Below, in pieces: positions 35,138-44,100 of a stretch of 51,123 nucleotides of DNA (position 1 is the stretch's first letter; every line of letters begins with the position of its first letter). The stretch is taken from positions 440,430 through 491,552 of the forward strand of contig NZ_BBJC02000001.1 of the NCBI RefSeq assembly GCF_000739715.2. The letters run 5' to 3'. Made by a program: the position numbers and the translations under genes. A model generated the notes under the pieces. That model had not been told where the DNA came from. It made no database searches and saw only the letters and a list, made by a program, of their open reading frames with translations. Source of the DNA: Falsirhodobacter sp. alg1. GTDB lineage: Bacteria; Pseudomonadota; Alphaproteobacteria; Rhodobacterales; Rhodobacteraceae.

Positions 35138-35895
35138 TGCGCGTCCCTTTGCCTGCCATGTTCCTGCGCATTCCCATTGCGCATCGTGCCCTTCATGCGC
35201 GGGCAGAGGGGCGGCCCGAAAACTCCCGTGCTGCGGTACGCGCCGCTGTTGCCGCTGGCTACGGGATCGAGATTGACCTGCAACTGTCGGCGGATGGTGT
35301 GGCCATGGTCTTCCATGATGCCGAACTGGACCGGCTGACAGCCGAGACAGGGCCGGTCTTTGCCCGCAGTGCGGCTGACCTGGGACGTATCCGTCTTCGT
35401 GATGCCGAGGACGGCATTCCGACATTGGCAGAGGTGCTGGATCTGGTTGCGGGAAAGGTGCCGCTGCTGATCGAGATCAAGGCGCAGACCCCGACCAACG
35501 GTGCGCTGGAACGGGCCACGGCGCAGGCCCTGACGGGATATGTCGGGCCGGTGGCAGTGATGTCGTTCGATCCGGAATCGATGGCGCGCATGGCGGAATT
35601 TGCCCCTACGGTGCCGCGCGGTCTGACCACCTGTGGCTACGATTATGCCGACTGGCCGGAACTGACCCACGCCGAATGCGACATGCTGCGGGAAATCCCC
35701 GATTACGACCGGGTTCTGGCCAGCTTCATTTCCCATGAGGCGCATGAACTGGGTCGGAACCGCATCTCTGAATTGAAATCCGGCGGGGCTGCGGTGCTGT
35801 GCTGGACCATCCGTTCGGCCGAGGCAGAGGATGAAGCGCGGCGCATTGCCGATAATGTGACCTTTGAGGGTTATTTGGCTGCAAAAGCGTCTTGA
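35137..35895 (+). CDS. glycerophosphodiester phosphodiesterase family protein
   Basis: The 252-residue TIM-barrel enzyme has the GDPD signature: AHRALHARAEGRPENS near the N-terminus, EIDLQLSADGVAMVFHD with the metal-binding E/D and catalytic His, and IEIKAQ. It should hydrolyse glycerophosphodiesters to sn-glycerol 3-phosphate and an alcohol. No signal peptide is visible, so it is cytoplasmic. In the canonical site the first histidine pairs with Arg (HR), which is present. It is coupled to the RidA gene by TGATG. The DUF482 gene follows 30 bp later. Confidence 0.88.
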   Translation: MRVPLPAMFLRIPIAHRALHARAEGRPENSRAAVRAAVAAGYGIEIDLQLSADGVAMVFHDAELDRLTAETGPVFARSAADLGRIRLRDAEDGIPTLAEVLDLVAGKVPLLIEIKAQTPTNGALERATAQALTGYVGPVAVMSFDPESMARMAEFAPTVPRGLTTCGYDYADWPELTHAECDMLREIPDYDRVLASFISHEAHELGRNRISELKSGGAAVLCWTIRSAEAEDEARRIADNVTFEGYLAAKAS

Positions 35896-35925
35896 CCCTG
35901 CGGTGCCCCGCGCCAGCATAGGGGA

Positions 35926-37107
35926 ATGAGCACAGAGATCACCGTAACGGCCCATGAGGGATTTGCCTCCATTCCCGCTGCGGAATGGGATGCGCTGGCG
36001 GCGCCCGACGCGGGCCGCCCCGCGGACCCTTTCACCACGCATCGGTTCCTTATGGCGCTGGAGGCGTCAGGGTCCACGGGAGGGCGGTCCGGCTGGCAGG
36101 CCCGTCCCCTGACGGCCAGCATTGACGGCCGGATCATTGCGGCGGCTCCTTTGTACATCAAGCACCATAGTCAGGGTGAATACATCTTCGATTTTGCCTG
36201 GGCAGATGCATTCGAGCGGGCAGGCGGGCAATATTACCCCAAGCTGCAGATTGCCGTTCCGTTCACCCCTGCCACCGGACGCCGTTTCCTGACCCTGCCG
36301 GGGTTCGAGGAAACCGGACGTGCCGCCCTGATCGAAGGGGCTGTGGCGGTGGCTGACCAGAATGACCTGTCCTCGGTCCATATAACCTTCTGCACCGGTG
36401 AAGAGGCGGAGGCCGGTACGCAGGCAGGCCTGATGCCCCGCACCAGCCAGCAGTTCCATTGGGCCAATCGCGGCTATGCCGATTTCGACGCATTTCTGGC
36501 AGATCTGTCGTCACGCAAACGCAAGGCGATCCGCAAGGAGCGTGAGGGCGCACGGGCCTTCGGTGGCACGATCCATACCCTGAGCGGCGATGACCTGCGG
36601 CCTGAACACTGGGATGCATTCTGGCGGTTCTATCAGGATACGGGGGCCCGGAAATGGGGTACGCCCTATCTGACCCGGGCCTTCTTCGATGAAATCCACC
36701 GGACCATGGCAGATGACATCCTGCTGGTGATGGCCGAGATCGACGGACGCTGGGTGGCGGGCGCGCTCAATTTCATCGGGCGGGATACACTCTACGGGCG
36801 ATACTGGGGTTCTACCGAGCATTATCCATTCCTGCATTTCGAGCTGTGCTACTATCAGGCGATGGATTACGCGATTGCCCATGGTATTGCGCGGGTAGAG
36901 GCGGGCGCGCAGGGGGAACACAAACTGGCGCGGGGGTATCTGCCGGTCAGCACCCATTCCCTGCACTGGATTTCCAACCCTGGGTTCCGTGACGCGGTCG
37001 GCCAGTATCTGAAGGCCGAACGCGCCGCAGTGGACGAGGAGATCGAGGTGTTGACCTCATACGGCCCGTTCCGCAAGGATCAGGCCGATGCCGACGAAGG
37101 GCTTTAG
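35926..37107 (+). CDS. GNAT-fold protein of the DUF482 (COG3146, 'peptidogalycan biosynthesis') family
   Basis: The 393-residue protein matches the DUF482/COG3146 family, related to FemAB-like double-GNAT acyltransferases. Characteristic blocks are AEWDALAAPDAGRPADPFTT (N-terminal), the SSRKRKAIRKER segment in the middle, and VEAGAQGEHKLARGYLPV with HSLHWISNPGFRDAV near the end. The reaction and acceptor are not established. It is the third gene of the RidA-GDPD unit. Its stop interlocks with that of the convergent peroxiredoxin gene (TTAG, 37104-37107). Confidence 0.82.
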   Translation: MSTEITVTAHEGFASIPAAEWDALAAPDAGRPADPFTTHRFLMALEASGSTGGRSGWQARPLTASIDGRIIAAAPLYIKHHSQGEYIFDFAWADAFERAGGQYYPKLQIAVPFTPATGRRFLTLPGFEETGRAALIEGAVAVADQNDLSSVHITFCTGEEAEAGTQAGLMPRTSQQFHWANRGYADFDAFLADLSSRKRKAIRKEREGARAFGGTIHTLSGDDLRPEHWDAFWRFYQDTGARKWGTPYLTRAFFDEIHRTMADDILLVMAEIDGRWVAGALNFIGRDTLYGRYWGSTEHYPFLHFELCYYQAMDYAIAHGIARVEAGAQGEHKLARGYLPVSTHSLHWISNPGFRDAVGQYLKAERAAVDEEIEVLTSYGPFRKDQADADEGL

Positions 37108-37595
37108 GCCAGTTCTGCCAGCAGCGCCTCACCCCCGGAAATGTCGCAGGTGCCCGGCGATTCCTCCAGGTGCAGCAGGGTCACGGTGCCGTCGATGACC
37201 TGCATCGCATAGCGGCGCGAGCGGGCGTTCAGACCGGCACCGGGGGCATCGAAATCAAGCCCGATCGCCTTGGTGAAGGTGCTTTGCGGATCGCCCAGCA
37301 GGGTGATGCCGGCATCCGCCGCGCCGGTGGAATCGCCCCATGCCTTCATCACGAAGGGGTCGTTGACCGAAAGGCAGATGATCTCGTCCACGCCCTTGGC
37401 CCGAAATTCGGCTGCGGTGCGGATGAAGCTGGGCATATGCGCCGAATGGCAGGTGGGTGTAAATGCCCCCGGAACGGCAAAGATAACCACATTGCGGCCC
37501 TTCAGGTGCGCGCCCAGATCAACCGTTTCCACACCGTCTGCGCCCAGACGGACCAGATCCGCGGTCGGTAGGCGGTCCCCTTTTGCGATGGTCAT
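37104..37595 (-). CDS. peroxiredoxin (Prx5-type)
   Basis: The 163-residue thiol peroxidase has the peroxidatic cysteine C49 in PGAFTPTC, and the Prx5-like continuation HSAHMPSF. Two further cysteines, C74 and C150 (SPGTCDISGG), are present. C150 is at a position comparable to the resolving cysteine of atypical 2-Cys Prx5 enzymes, an inference. It reduces H2O2 and alkyl hydroperoxides in the cytoplasm. It diverges from the ferredoxin reductase gene by 63 bp. The ATG at 37593-37595 is the first to match family N-termini (MTIAKGDRLP); the open frame continues upstream without meaning. Confidence 0.92.
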   Translation of the reverse strand: MTIAKGDRLPTADLVRLGADGVETVDLGAHLKGRNVVIFAVPGAFTPTCHSAHMPSFIRTAAEFRAKGVDEIICLSVNDPFVMKAWGDSTGAADAGITLLGDPQSTFTKAIGLDFDAPGAGLNARSRRYAMQVIDGTVTLLHLEESPGTCDISGGEALLAELA

Positions 37596-37658
37596 TGCGT
37601 CGCCCTCATGTTGTGTTTTGACTACTGGCAGATATAGGCTCCGCGCGTTGGGGTGGGA

Positions 37659-38870
37659 ATGGAAAAGATGACGGGTATCGTGGTAATCGGGGCCGGGCAG
37701 GCCGGAGTGGCGCTGGCAGCAAAATTGCGGGGGTTGGGGGCAGACCAGCCGATCACCCTGATCGGTGCGGAAACGACCCCGCCCTATCAGCGCCCGCCTC
37801 TGTCCAAGGGGTATCTGCTGGGAGAGATCGGGGTGGATCGCCTGACCTTGCGCAGCGATTCCTTCTATGCCGAAAACGACATCGATCTGCGGTTGGGCCA
37901 TCCTGTCACGTCCATTGATCGCGCATCCAGGAATATCCGGCTGGGGTCCGAATGGATCCCCTATGACCAGCTGGCTTTTACCACGGGATCGGTGGCGCGG
38001 CGTCTGCCCGTTGCAGCGGGCGGCAAACGGCCCGGTGTACATACGGTGCGGACCCGCGGCGATGTCGATGCGATGCGCGCCGATCTGGCACCCGGGCATC
38101 GTGCAGTGGTCATCGGTGGCGGATACATCGGGCTGGAGGCAGCGGCGGTGCTGGCAAAGCTGGGGCTGGAGGTGACGCTGGTCGAAGCCGCTCCGCGTAT
38201 TCTGGCCCGTGTGGCCAATTCCGAAACGGCGGCATTCTTCCGGGACCTGCACCAGCAGAACGGCGTGACGATCCTGGAGGAAACGGGCGTTGCCAATCTG
38301 GCTGGCGAGGGGGACGCGGGTCGTGTCACCGGGGTGGAACTGGTGGACGGCAGGGTGCTTCCGGCTGATCTGGTCGTGACGGGAATCGGGATCGAGCCTG
38401 TATCGGCAATGGCCGAGGCCGCAGGGCTGGATATCGACAACGGCATTGCGGTGGATGACTTTGGCCGCACATCTGACCCCGATATCTGGGCTGCCGGCGA
38501 TTGCACATCTTTCATGTGGCGCGGCCAGCGGATGCGGCTGGAATCGGTGCAGAACGCGATCGAGCAGGCTGAATGCGTGGCCGCCAACATGCTGGGGGCC
38601 GGTCAAAGCTATGCGCCGATGCCGTGGTTCTGGTCCGACCAGTATGATGTGAAACTGCAGATTGCGGGGCTTCATCGTGGATACGATCAGGTGATTACCC
38701 GGCAGGATGGCGGGACATCCTTCTGGTCGTTTGCAGCGGGACAGCTGATTGCCGTGGATGCGGCAAATGACCCGCGCGCCTATATGGTGGGCAAGCGCCT
38801 GCTGGAGGCGGGGCGCTCGGTTTCGCCCGAGGCCGTGGCGGGTGCCGTGAAGGTGCAGGACTTGTTGTGA
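37659..38870 (+). CDS. FAD-dependent ferredoxin/rubredoxin reductase
   Basis: The 403-residue flavoprotein passes electrons from NAD(P)H to a ferredoxin or similar partner. It has the FAD motif IVVIGAGQAGVALAAKLRG, the PPYQRPPLSKGYL segment typical of class I ring-hydroxylase/P450 ferredoxin reductases, an internal NAD-binding VIGGGYIGLEAAAVLAKLG and IWAAGDCTSF. The PWFWSDQYDVKLQIAG C-terminal block is family-specific. The ATG at 37659 follows GGGGTGGG; GTG 37653 and ATG 37668 are alternatives. No ferredoxin gene is adjacent. It overlaps rsmD (GTGA). Confidence 0.9.
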   Translation: MEKMTGIVVIGAGQAGVALAAKLRGLGADQPITLIGAETTPPYQRPPLSKGYLLGEIGVDRLTLRSDSFYAENDIDLRLGHPVTSIDRASRNIRLGSEWIPYDQLAFTTGSVARRLPVAAGGKRPGVHTVRTRGDVDAMRADLAPGHRAVVIGGGYIGLEAAAVLAKLGLEVTLVEAAPRILARVANSETAAFFRDLHQQNGVTILEETGVANLAGEGDAGRVTGVELVDGRVLPADLVVTGIGIEPVSAMAEAAGLDIDNGIAVDDFGRTSDPDIWAAGDCTSFMWRGQRMRLESVQNAIEQAECVAANMLGAGQSYAPMPWFWSDQYDVKLQIAGLHRGYDQVITRQDGGTSFWSFAAGQLIAVDAANDPRAYMVGKRLLEAGRSVSPEAVAGAVKVQDLL

Positions 38871-39439
38871 GGATCGTCGGAGGCCGCGCGCGGGGGACAA
38901 GGCTGGCCGATGTCGGGGCCGGTGATCCTGCCGCACATCTTCGCCCCACATCGGATAGGGTGCGGGAGGCGATATTCAACCTGTTGATCAACGGCGGATA
39001 CGGTAACCCCCTGCAGGATGCGCGGGTCTTGGACCTGTTTGCAGGCACCGGTGCCATCGGGCTGGAGGCGATCAGCCGCGGGGCGGCCCATACCACATTT
39101 GTGGATGACGGCATGGCCGCGCAGAAGCTGATCCGCCGGAACGCCGAGATCACCCGTATGACCCCGCAGACCGATCTGTTGCGTCGCAATGCCACGCGAT
39201 TGGGGCCGAACACCGGTGCGCCCTATGATCTGGTGTTTCTGGACCCGCCCTATGGCAAGGGCTTGGGGCAGTTGGCCTTGGGCGCGGTGGCTGGCGGTGG
39301 CTGGCTGGCGGATGGGGCGCTGGTGGTCTGGGAAGAAGGGGCGGCCCTTGCTGCACCCGAACCGTTCGCGCTGCTGGATCAGCGCCGCTATGGCGAAACA
39401 TGGGTCAGCATCCTGCGCGGCCCCGAAGCGGAAGAGTGA
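38867..39439 (+). CDS. rsmD: 16S rRNA (guanine966-N2)-methyltransferase RsmD
   Basis: RsmD methylates G966 of 16S rRNA in the 30S subunit. The 190-residue product has RIVGGRARG at the N-terminus, RPTSDRVREAIFN, the SAM motif LDLFAGTGAIGLEA and the catalytic DPPYGKG. It starts at GTG (38867), overlapping the TGA of the reductase gene, which gives the correct N-terminus (MRIVGG). The HAD gene starts 1 bp after its stop. Confidence 0.95.
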   Translation: MRIVGGRARGTRLADVGAGDPAAHLRPTSDRVREAIFNLLINGGYGNPLQDARVLDLFAGTGAIGLEAISRGAAHTTFVDDGMAAQKLIRRNAEITRMTPQTDLLRRNATRLGPNTGAPYDLVFLDPPYGKGLGQLALGAVAGGGWLADGALVVWEEGAALAAPEPFALLDQRRYGETWVSILRGPEAEE

Positions 39440-39440
39440 T

Positions 39441-40082
39441 ATGGTCAAGGCAGTAATCTTCGATTGTGACGGCGTTCTTGTCGATAGCGAGGCCGCGACC
39501 TTCCATGCGCTTGCGCGCAATCTGGCCGCGCATGGCCTGACCATGTCTATCCCCGATCTGGAAGAGCAGTTTCTGGGCGGCACGATCCATGAAGTTTATG
39601 ACGGCGCGCGCCGTATGGGGGCTGATCTGCCTGCGGATTGGGTCGCGGATTTCTATGCCGCACTCTATACCGAATTGCGCCAGCATACGCCCAAGATAGA
39701 AGGGATCGAAGCTGTTCTGGACCGTCTGGATGCTGCGGGAATTCCCTATGGTGTGGGGTCGAATGGCTCTGGCGAGAAGATGGCCATTACGTTGGGGCAG
39801 CATCCGGGCCTATGGTCACGGCTGGAGGGACGGCTGTTTTCGGGGCAGGACATGAATATGCCCAAACCGGACCCCGGGCTTTACCTGCATGTCGCAAGCT
39901 TTCTGGGCCACGCCCCGCAGGATTGCATCGTGGTCGAGGATAGTCTGACAGGGGCCCGTGCGGCACGGCTGGCGGGAATCCGTTGCCTTGGCTTCGCGCC
40001 CGATGGCAGCAAGCATCTGGAGGCCGAAGGCGCGGAATCCTTTCATGACATGGCGGATCTGCCGGGCCTTCTGGGCCTGTGA
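39441..40082 (+). CDS. HAD family hydrolase (beta-phosphoglucomutase/phosphatase-like)
   Basis: The 213-residue phosphohydrolase has HAD motif I FDCDGVLVDSE (nucleophile D8, acid/base D10), motif II GSNGSG, motif III lysine in KPDPGLY and motif IV VVEDSLTGARAARLAGI. A helical cap (about residues 18-80) places it in subclass I. The substrate is unknown; sugar phosphates or phosphoglycolate are common in this group. The start is 1 bp after rsmD, with GGAAGAG as ribosome site. A strong terminator follows. Confidence 0.9.
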   Translation: MVKAVIFDCDGVLVDSEAATFHALARNLAAHGLTMSIPDLEEQFLGGTIHEVYDGARRMGADLPADWVADFYAALYTELRQHTPKIEGIEAVLDRLDAAGIPYGVGSNGSGEKMAITLGQHPGLWSRLEGRLFSGQDMNMPKPDPGLYLHVASFLGHAPQDCIVVEDSLTGARAARLAGIRCLGFAPDGSKHLEAEGAESFHDMADLPGLLGL

Positions 40083-40088
40083 TGAAAT

Positions 40089-40117
40089 GACAAGGCGCCC
40101 GGAAGGGGCGCCTTGTC
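40089..40117. terminator. bidirectional intrinsic terminator between the HAD gene and map
   Basis: A perfect 11-bp stem (40089-40099 with 40107-40117) encloses a 7-nt loop between two convergent genes, ending 1 bp from the map stop. The flanking T-runs are short, so the strength is less certain than the stem suggests. Confidence 0.75.
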
Positions 40118-40118
40118 G

Positions 40119-40928
40119 TTACTTGTAGGTAGGATGGAAACGTCCGGCGGGCGAGAGCGTGAAGATCTCGCATCCGTCAGCGGTGACGCCGATCGAATGT
40201 TCGAACTGGGCCGACAGGGATTTGTCGCGGGTGACCGCCGTCCAGTCATCTGCCAGAACCTTGGTTTCGGGGCGACCCAGATTTACCATCGGTTCGATGG
40301 TAAAGATCATGCCTTCTTCCAGCCTGGCGCCGGTACCCGCACGGCCATAGTGCAGCACGTTCGGCGGCGCGTGGAAAACACGCCCCAGCCCGTGGCCGCA
40401 GAAATCGCGCACGACCGACATGCGGTGCCCCTCGGCGAATGTCTGGATGGCATGGCCGATATCCCCGAAGGTATTTCCCGGTTTGACGGCGGCAATGCCG
40501 ATCATCAACGCCTCATGGGTGACCTCAATCAGGCGTTCGGCCTTGCGGCTGGGGGTTCCGGCCACATACATGCGGCTGGTATCCCCGAACCAGCCGTCCA
40601 CGATGACGGTGACGTCGATGTTCAGAATGTCGCCTTCCTTGACCACCTTTGGCCCGGGGATCCCGTGGCACACGACGTGGTTTATGGAAATGCAGGAGGC
40701 ATGTTCATACCCGCGGTATCCGACGGTGGCGGACTCCACGCCCAGTTCGCGGATACGGTCATCGATGAAGGCATTGATCGCCCCCGTCGTGGTGCCGGGC
40801 ACCACAAGCGGGATGACTTCATCAAGAATCTGTGCAGCGACACGGCCAGCCTTGCGCATCCCATCGAAATCCGACGATTCATAGATGCGAATGCCTTCGC
40901 GGGTCACGCGGCCTTTGGTATCTTCCAA
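40119..40928 (-). CDS. map: type I methionine aminopeptidase
   Basis: Map removes the initiator methionine from nascent proteins. The 269-residue product has the five metal ligands of the family in DVTVIVDGWFGDTSRM (two Asp), the FCGHGLGRVFH region (His), IFTIEPMV (Glu) and SAQFEHSIGV (Glu). I choose a TTG start at 40926-40928 because AAAGGA lies 8 nt upstream and the N-terminus then reads MEDTKGRVTREGIRIYE, like relatives. A GTG at 40953-40955 is in frame but has no ribosome site. The gene is convergent with the HAD unit and diverges from cinA. Confidence 0.93.
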   Translation of the reverse strand: MEDTKGRVTREGIRIYESSDFDGMRKAGRVAAQILDEVIPLVVPGTTTGAINAFIDDRIRELGVESATVGYRGYEHASCISINHVVCHGIPGPKVVKEGDILNIDVTVIVDGWFGDTSRMYVAGTPSRKAERLIEVTHEALMIGIAAVKPGNTFGDIGHAIQTFAEGHRMSVVRDFCGHGLGRVFHAPPNVLHYGRAGTGARLEEGMIFTIEPMVNLGRPETKVLADDWTAVTRDKSLSAQFEHSIGVTADGCEIFTLSPAGRFHPTYK

Positions 40929-41053
40929 CGGATCGGTCCTTTGCTGTGCAGGCACAAGATAATCGCATGTGGCGCAGGATGCCAGTCCCCCACCCCTTGG
41001 AACGTGTTGCGCCGCGCCCTATACCTTAGAAAACAAGCCCCGCAGGAGGTATC

Positions 41054-41776
41054 ATGCCAAACCCAACCGCAGCGATGATTGTAATCGGGGATGAAATCCT
41101 GTCGGGCCGTACACGCGACAGCAATTCCAACCATCTGGCCAAGGAGCTGACCGCGGCCGGTGTGGACCTGCGTGAGGTCCGCTTCATTCCGGATGACCAT
41201 GCGATCATCGTCGAAACCGTGAAAACCCTGTCGGCCAGTGTGGACCATCTGTTCACTTCGGGCGGAATCGGGCCAACGCATGATGACATCACCGCTGATG
41301 CCGTTGCGGCCGCCTTTGATCTGAATATTGGCGTGCGTGAGGATGCGGCAGAGCTGCTGCGTGCCCATTACGCCCGGATGGACCGCCCGTTCAACGAGGC
41401 GCGCCAGCGGATGGCCCGCATTCCCGATACGGCAACGCTGATCGACAACCCTGTTTCCATCGCGCCCGGATTCACCGTTGCCAATGTGCATGTGATGGCC
41501 GGTGTGCCGAATGTGTTCGAGGCAATGCTGGCGGGGGTTCTGGCCGGTATCACGGGGGGGAGCCCTTTGTTGAGCCAATCCTTGCGGGTAGAGCGGGGCG
41601 AGGGCGAGGTTGCCTCCGAATTCGGTGCCTTTGCGGCGGAATACCCTGACCTGCAGATGGGAAGCTATCCCTTTACGATGAACGGGGTCACGGGCACGAA
41701 CCTGGTGATCCGGGGCACCGATCCGGCGCGGTTGAATGAGGCGATGACCCGCCTGGCGGCACTGTTTCCCGCATGA
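41054..41776 (+). CDS. CinA N-terminal/molybdopterin-binding domain protein
   Basis: The 240-residue protein contains only the MoCF-biosynthesis-like domain of CinA (about residues 6-170). Landmarks are MIVIGDEILSGRTRDSNSNHLAKEL, FTSGGIGPTHDDIT and NVHVMAGVPNVFEAML. The C-terminal PncC amidase domain of full-length CinA is absent, as in many alphaproteobacteria. In the family this domain can hydrolyse ADP-ribose or related nucleotides; that activity is not shown here. It leads a three-gene unit coupled by ATGA overlaps with a GNAT gene and an OmpA-like gene. Confidence 0.9.
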   Translation: MPNPTAAMIVIGDEILSGRTRDSNSNHLAKELTAAGVDLREVRFIPDDHAIIVETVKTLSASVDHLFTSGGIGPTHDDITADAVAAAFDLNIGVREDAAELLRAHYARMDRPFNEARQRMARIPDTATLIDNPVSIAPGFTVANVHVMAGVPNVFEAMLAGVLAGITGGSPLLSQSLRVERGEGEVASEFGAFAAEYPDLQMGSYPFTMNGVTGTNLVIRGTDPARLNEAMTRLAALFPA

Positions 41777-42309
41777 CCACCTGCTTGCTGGAGGCGATGG
41801 AGCCGACCTGGCCGCCCCTGCGTGCCTGGCGCGAGGGGGAGTGGACCATGCGCGATGGCGGTGGCGGTGGCGGGCGTGTCTCTGCCGTGACGCTGTACGA
41901 GGCCGCCGTTGCGGATATCGCGGGGCCGTCCGATGCCGTGGCGGAATGGCCGCCTTCGGCTGCGACGGTGGAAATGTGGGCAGAACAGGGCAAGATCGGG
42001 CCTGAACGTCTTGCGGTCATGGAGCGGGCTGCCGATCCCAAGACGGTCATCTCCATGCCGGGGGGCGCCGGTTTTCTGGGGGTGAACGGTGATCTTGCCG
42101 TGCTTCATGCGCTGGAGGTCTCGCCAGCCCATCGCCGTCAGGGCCGCGCGCGTGAGATCATCCGTGGGGCCGCGCTTTGGGCGGTGGTCCGGGGTGCCAC
42201 GCGCTTTGCACTGGTGGTGTCGGATGACAACCCCATCGCCCATGCGCTGTATAAAGGGTTGGGAATGCGTGTTGCCGGCCATTACCATTATCGCCGGGTT
42301 GCCGGATGA
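41773..42309 (+). CDS. GNAT family N-acetyltransferase
   Basis: The 178-residue protein has a GNAT fold concentrated in its second half: LAVLHALEVSPAHRRQGRAREI with the acetyl-CoA-binding R/Q-x-x-G-x-A motif (about residues 110-130), then ALVVSDDNPIAHALYKGLGMR. A run of six glycines near the N-terminus (about 29-34) comes from a GGCGGT repeat. The acceptor substrate is unknown. It overlaps cinA and the OmpA-like gene by 4 bp each. Confidence 0.85.
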   Translation: MTTCLLEAMEPTWPPLRAWREGEWTMRDGGGGGGRVSAVTLYEAAVADIAGPSDAVAEWPPSAATVEMWAEQGKIGPERLAVMERAADPKTVISMPGGAGFLGVNGDLAVLHALEVSPAHRRQGRAREIIRGAALWAVVRGATRFALVVSDDNPIAHALYKGLGMRVAGHYHYRRVAG

Positions 42310-43193
42310 AGGGCATCTGGGCCACGCTGGCCATTGTGTGCGGTACAAGTCCCGCCTTTGCATTCGATCCACCTCTGGCCGGTCAGGTCCAGGTCACCCG
42401 GACCGAGGAGGCGGCGCTGGACAGCACATGGATCCCCACCGGACGCTGGACCCGGGACGGCTTGCCGAAGGATGAGGTGGAGGGCGAGATCCGCCGCACC
42501 GCATGGCAGACAACCCCGCCCGAAGGCTTTACCACCCTTTCGATCCTGCAACCCATCCGCGAGGCACTGGCGGGCGATGGCTGGACACTGGGGCTGGATT
42601 GCGAAACCGACGAATGTGGCGGCTACGATTTCCGCTATGCGCTGGATCTGTTTCCCGAACCGGAAATGCACGTCGATCTGGGGGACTACCGGTTTCTGGA
42701 GGCGCACCGTGCGGAACAGCGGGTTGCCGTGGTCATCAGCCGTACGGCCAAACTGGGGTTCGTACAGCTGACAGAGGTTTCTCCCGCGGGGAAAACGCCC
42801 AAGGGAACCCCGCAGGTGGTAACAGGGGAAACACCACCCACGCAGGCCGAGTTCGGGCAGGGCGCCACCGTGCTGGAGGGGGTGGAGTTTGCCCAGGGGG
42901 GAACCTCTCTGACAGGTGAGCAGCCGGAGTTGCAGCCGCTGCTGCAATGGCTGACCGCACATCCCGACCGCCGGATCATTCTGGTCGGGCATACCGATGA
43001 TTCCGGCGCATTGGACATCAACATCAATCTGTCGAGGGCGCGGGCCGGCGCGGTGCGTGACTGGCTGGTTGCCGGGGGGATCGATACGGCACGGATAGAG
43101 ACCGAGGGCGTCGGCTTTCTGGCCCCGCGCGATACGAATGCCAATGAGGCGGGGCGTGCCCGCAACCGCCGGGTCGAGGTGCTGGTGCGCTGA
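42306..43193 (+). CDS. OmpA family protein with N-terminal DUF4892-like domain
   Basis: The 295-residue envelope protein has a signal peptide (residues 1-19, ending SPAFA-F). The first 155 or so mature residues hold two cysteines in LDCETDECGG and DYRFLEAHRAEQRVAVVISR; this layout resembles DUF4892, an assignment made by eye. The C-terminal OmpA-like peptidoglycan-binding domain has RIILVGHTDDSG, NLSRARAGAVRDWLV and AGRARNRRVEVLV. It probably anchors to peptidoglycan in the periplasm. It is the last gene of the cinA-GNAT unit. Confidence 0.88.
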   Translation: MKGIWATLAIVCGTSPAFAFDPPLAGQVQVTRTEEAALDSTWIPTGRWTRDGLPKDEVEGEIRRTAWQTTPPEGFTTLSILQPIREALAGDGWTLGLDCETDECGGYDFRYALDLFPEPEMHVDLGDYRFLEAHRAEQRVAVVISRTAKLGFVQLTEVSPAGKTPKGTPQVVTGETPPTQAEFGQGATVLEGVEFAQGGTSLTGEQPELQPLLQWLTAHPDRRIILVGHTDDSGALDININLSRARAGAVRDWLVAGGIDTARIETEGVGFLAPRDTNANEAGRARNRRVEVLVR

Positions 43194-43269
43194 TCTTGCA
43201 TCACCCATGGGCGCGTGAAAGGGTGTTTCCGGAAGATTGCCCCCCATGCGGCCGCCAGAGGAGATTACG

Positions 43270-44100
43270 ATGAAAACCATTGCTGAAAGTCGGGCTTTCG
43301 GGGGCGTTCAGGGGGTTTATAGCCATCCATCCGATGCGACGGGCGGGAATATGACCTTTGGGTTGTTCCTGCCGGCCGAGGCGGAAACCGACCCCGTTCC
43401 GGTCCTGTGGTTTCTGTCGGGCCTGACCTGCACGCATGAGAATGCGATGGTCAAGGCCGGTGCGCAGAAATGGGCGGCGGAAGAAGGCATTGCGCTGATC
43501 TTTCCCGATACCTCGCCGCGGGGGGATGGAGTTGCCGATGATCCGGCCATGGATCTGGGGCAGGGCGCAGGGTTTTACGTGAACGCGACCGAAAATCCGT
43601 GGGCGCCTGCCTTCCGGATGTGGGACTACGTAGCAACGGAATTGCCCGAGCTGGTCTTTCGCAGCTTTTCGCTGGATCCGGGCCGTCAGGCAATCTCGGG
43701 GCATTCGATGGGCGGGCATGGGGCATTGACGCTGGCGATGGGGCTGCCGGGGCGGTTCCGCTCGGTTTCGGCATTTGCACCGATCGCGCATCCGACCGCC
43801 TCGGACTGGGGGCGGCGGCAGTTCGCGGCCTATCTGGGCAAGGATGAGGCGCTTTGGGCACCCCATGATGCCACATTGCTGATGGGGCGTCGCGGCTTTG
43901 ACGGCCCGGTGCTGATTGATCAGGGAACCGCCGATCCGTTTCTGGACAAACTGATGCCCGAGGCCTTGGCCGAGGCGATGGTCGCAAGGCGTCAGGACGG
44001 GGCATTCCGGATGCAGCGCGGCTATGACCACAGCTATTTCTTTGTCTCGACCTTCATGGAAGAGCATATCGGTTTTCATGCGACGGCCCTGTATGACTGA
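43270..44100 (+). CDS. fghA: S-formylglutathione hydrolase
   Basis: The 276-residue esterase D-type hydrolase releases formate and glutathione in glutathione-dependent formaldehyde oxidation. Motifs are [28 protein letters not shown], the nucleophile S146 in [10 protein letters not shown] and the catalytic His in YDHSYFFV. An AGAGGAG ribosome site supports the ATG at 43270. The partner alcohol dehydrogenase is not in the window. It overlaps the YaiI/YqxD gene by 8 bp. Confidence 0.94.
   Translation: MKTIAESRAFGGVQGVYSHPSDATGGNMTFGLFLPAEAETDPVPVLWFLSGLTCTHENAMVKAGAQKWAAEEGIALIFPDTSPRGDGVADDPAMDLGQGAGFYVNATENPWAPAFRMWDYVATELPELVFRSFSLDPGRQAISGHSMGGHGALTLAMGLPGRFRSVSAFAPIAHPTASDWGRRQFAAYLGKDEALWAPHDATLLMGRRGFDGPVLIDQGTADPFLDKLMPEALAEAMVARRQDGAFRMQRGYDHSYFFVSTFMEEHIGFHATALYD

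Noticed and set aside
33215-35425. A 736-codon open frame on the minus strand opposite the HlyD, RidA and GDPD genes
   Set aside because: No recognisable domain, biased composition, and it runs across three well-supported genes on the other strand.
37596-38951. Extension of the peroxiredoxin frame by over 450 codons upstream
   Set aside because: The family N-terminus matches the ATG at 37595. The extension is antisense to the ferredoxin reductase gene.
43194-43269. CACCC...GGGTG inverted repeat between the OmpA-like gene and fghA as a terminator
   Set aside because: Only 5 bp with a 14-nt loop and no T-run.
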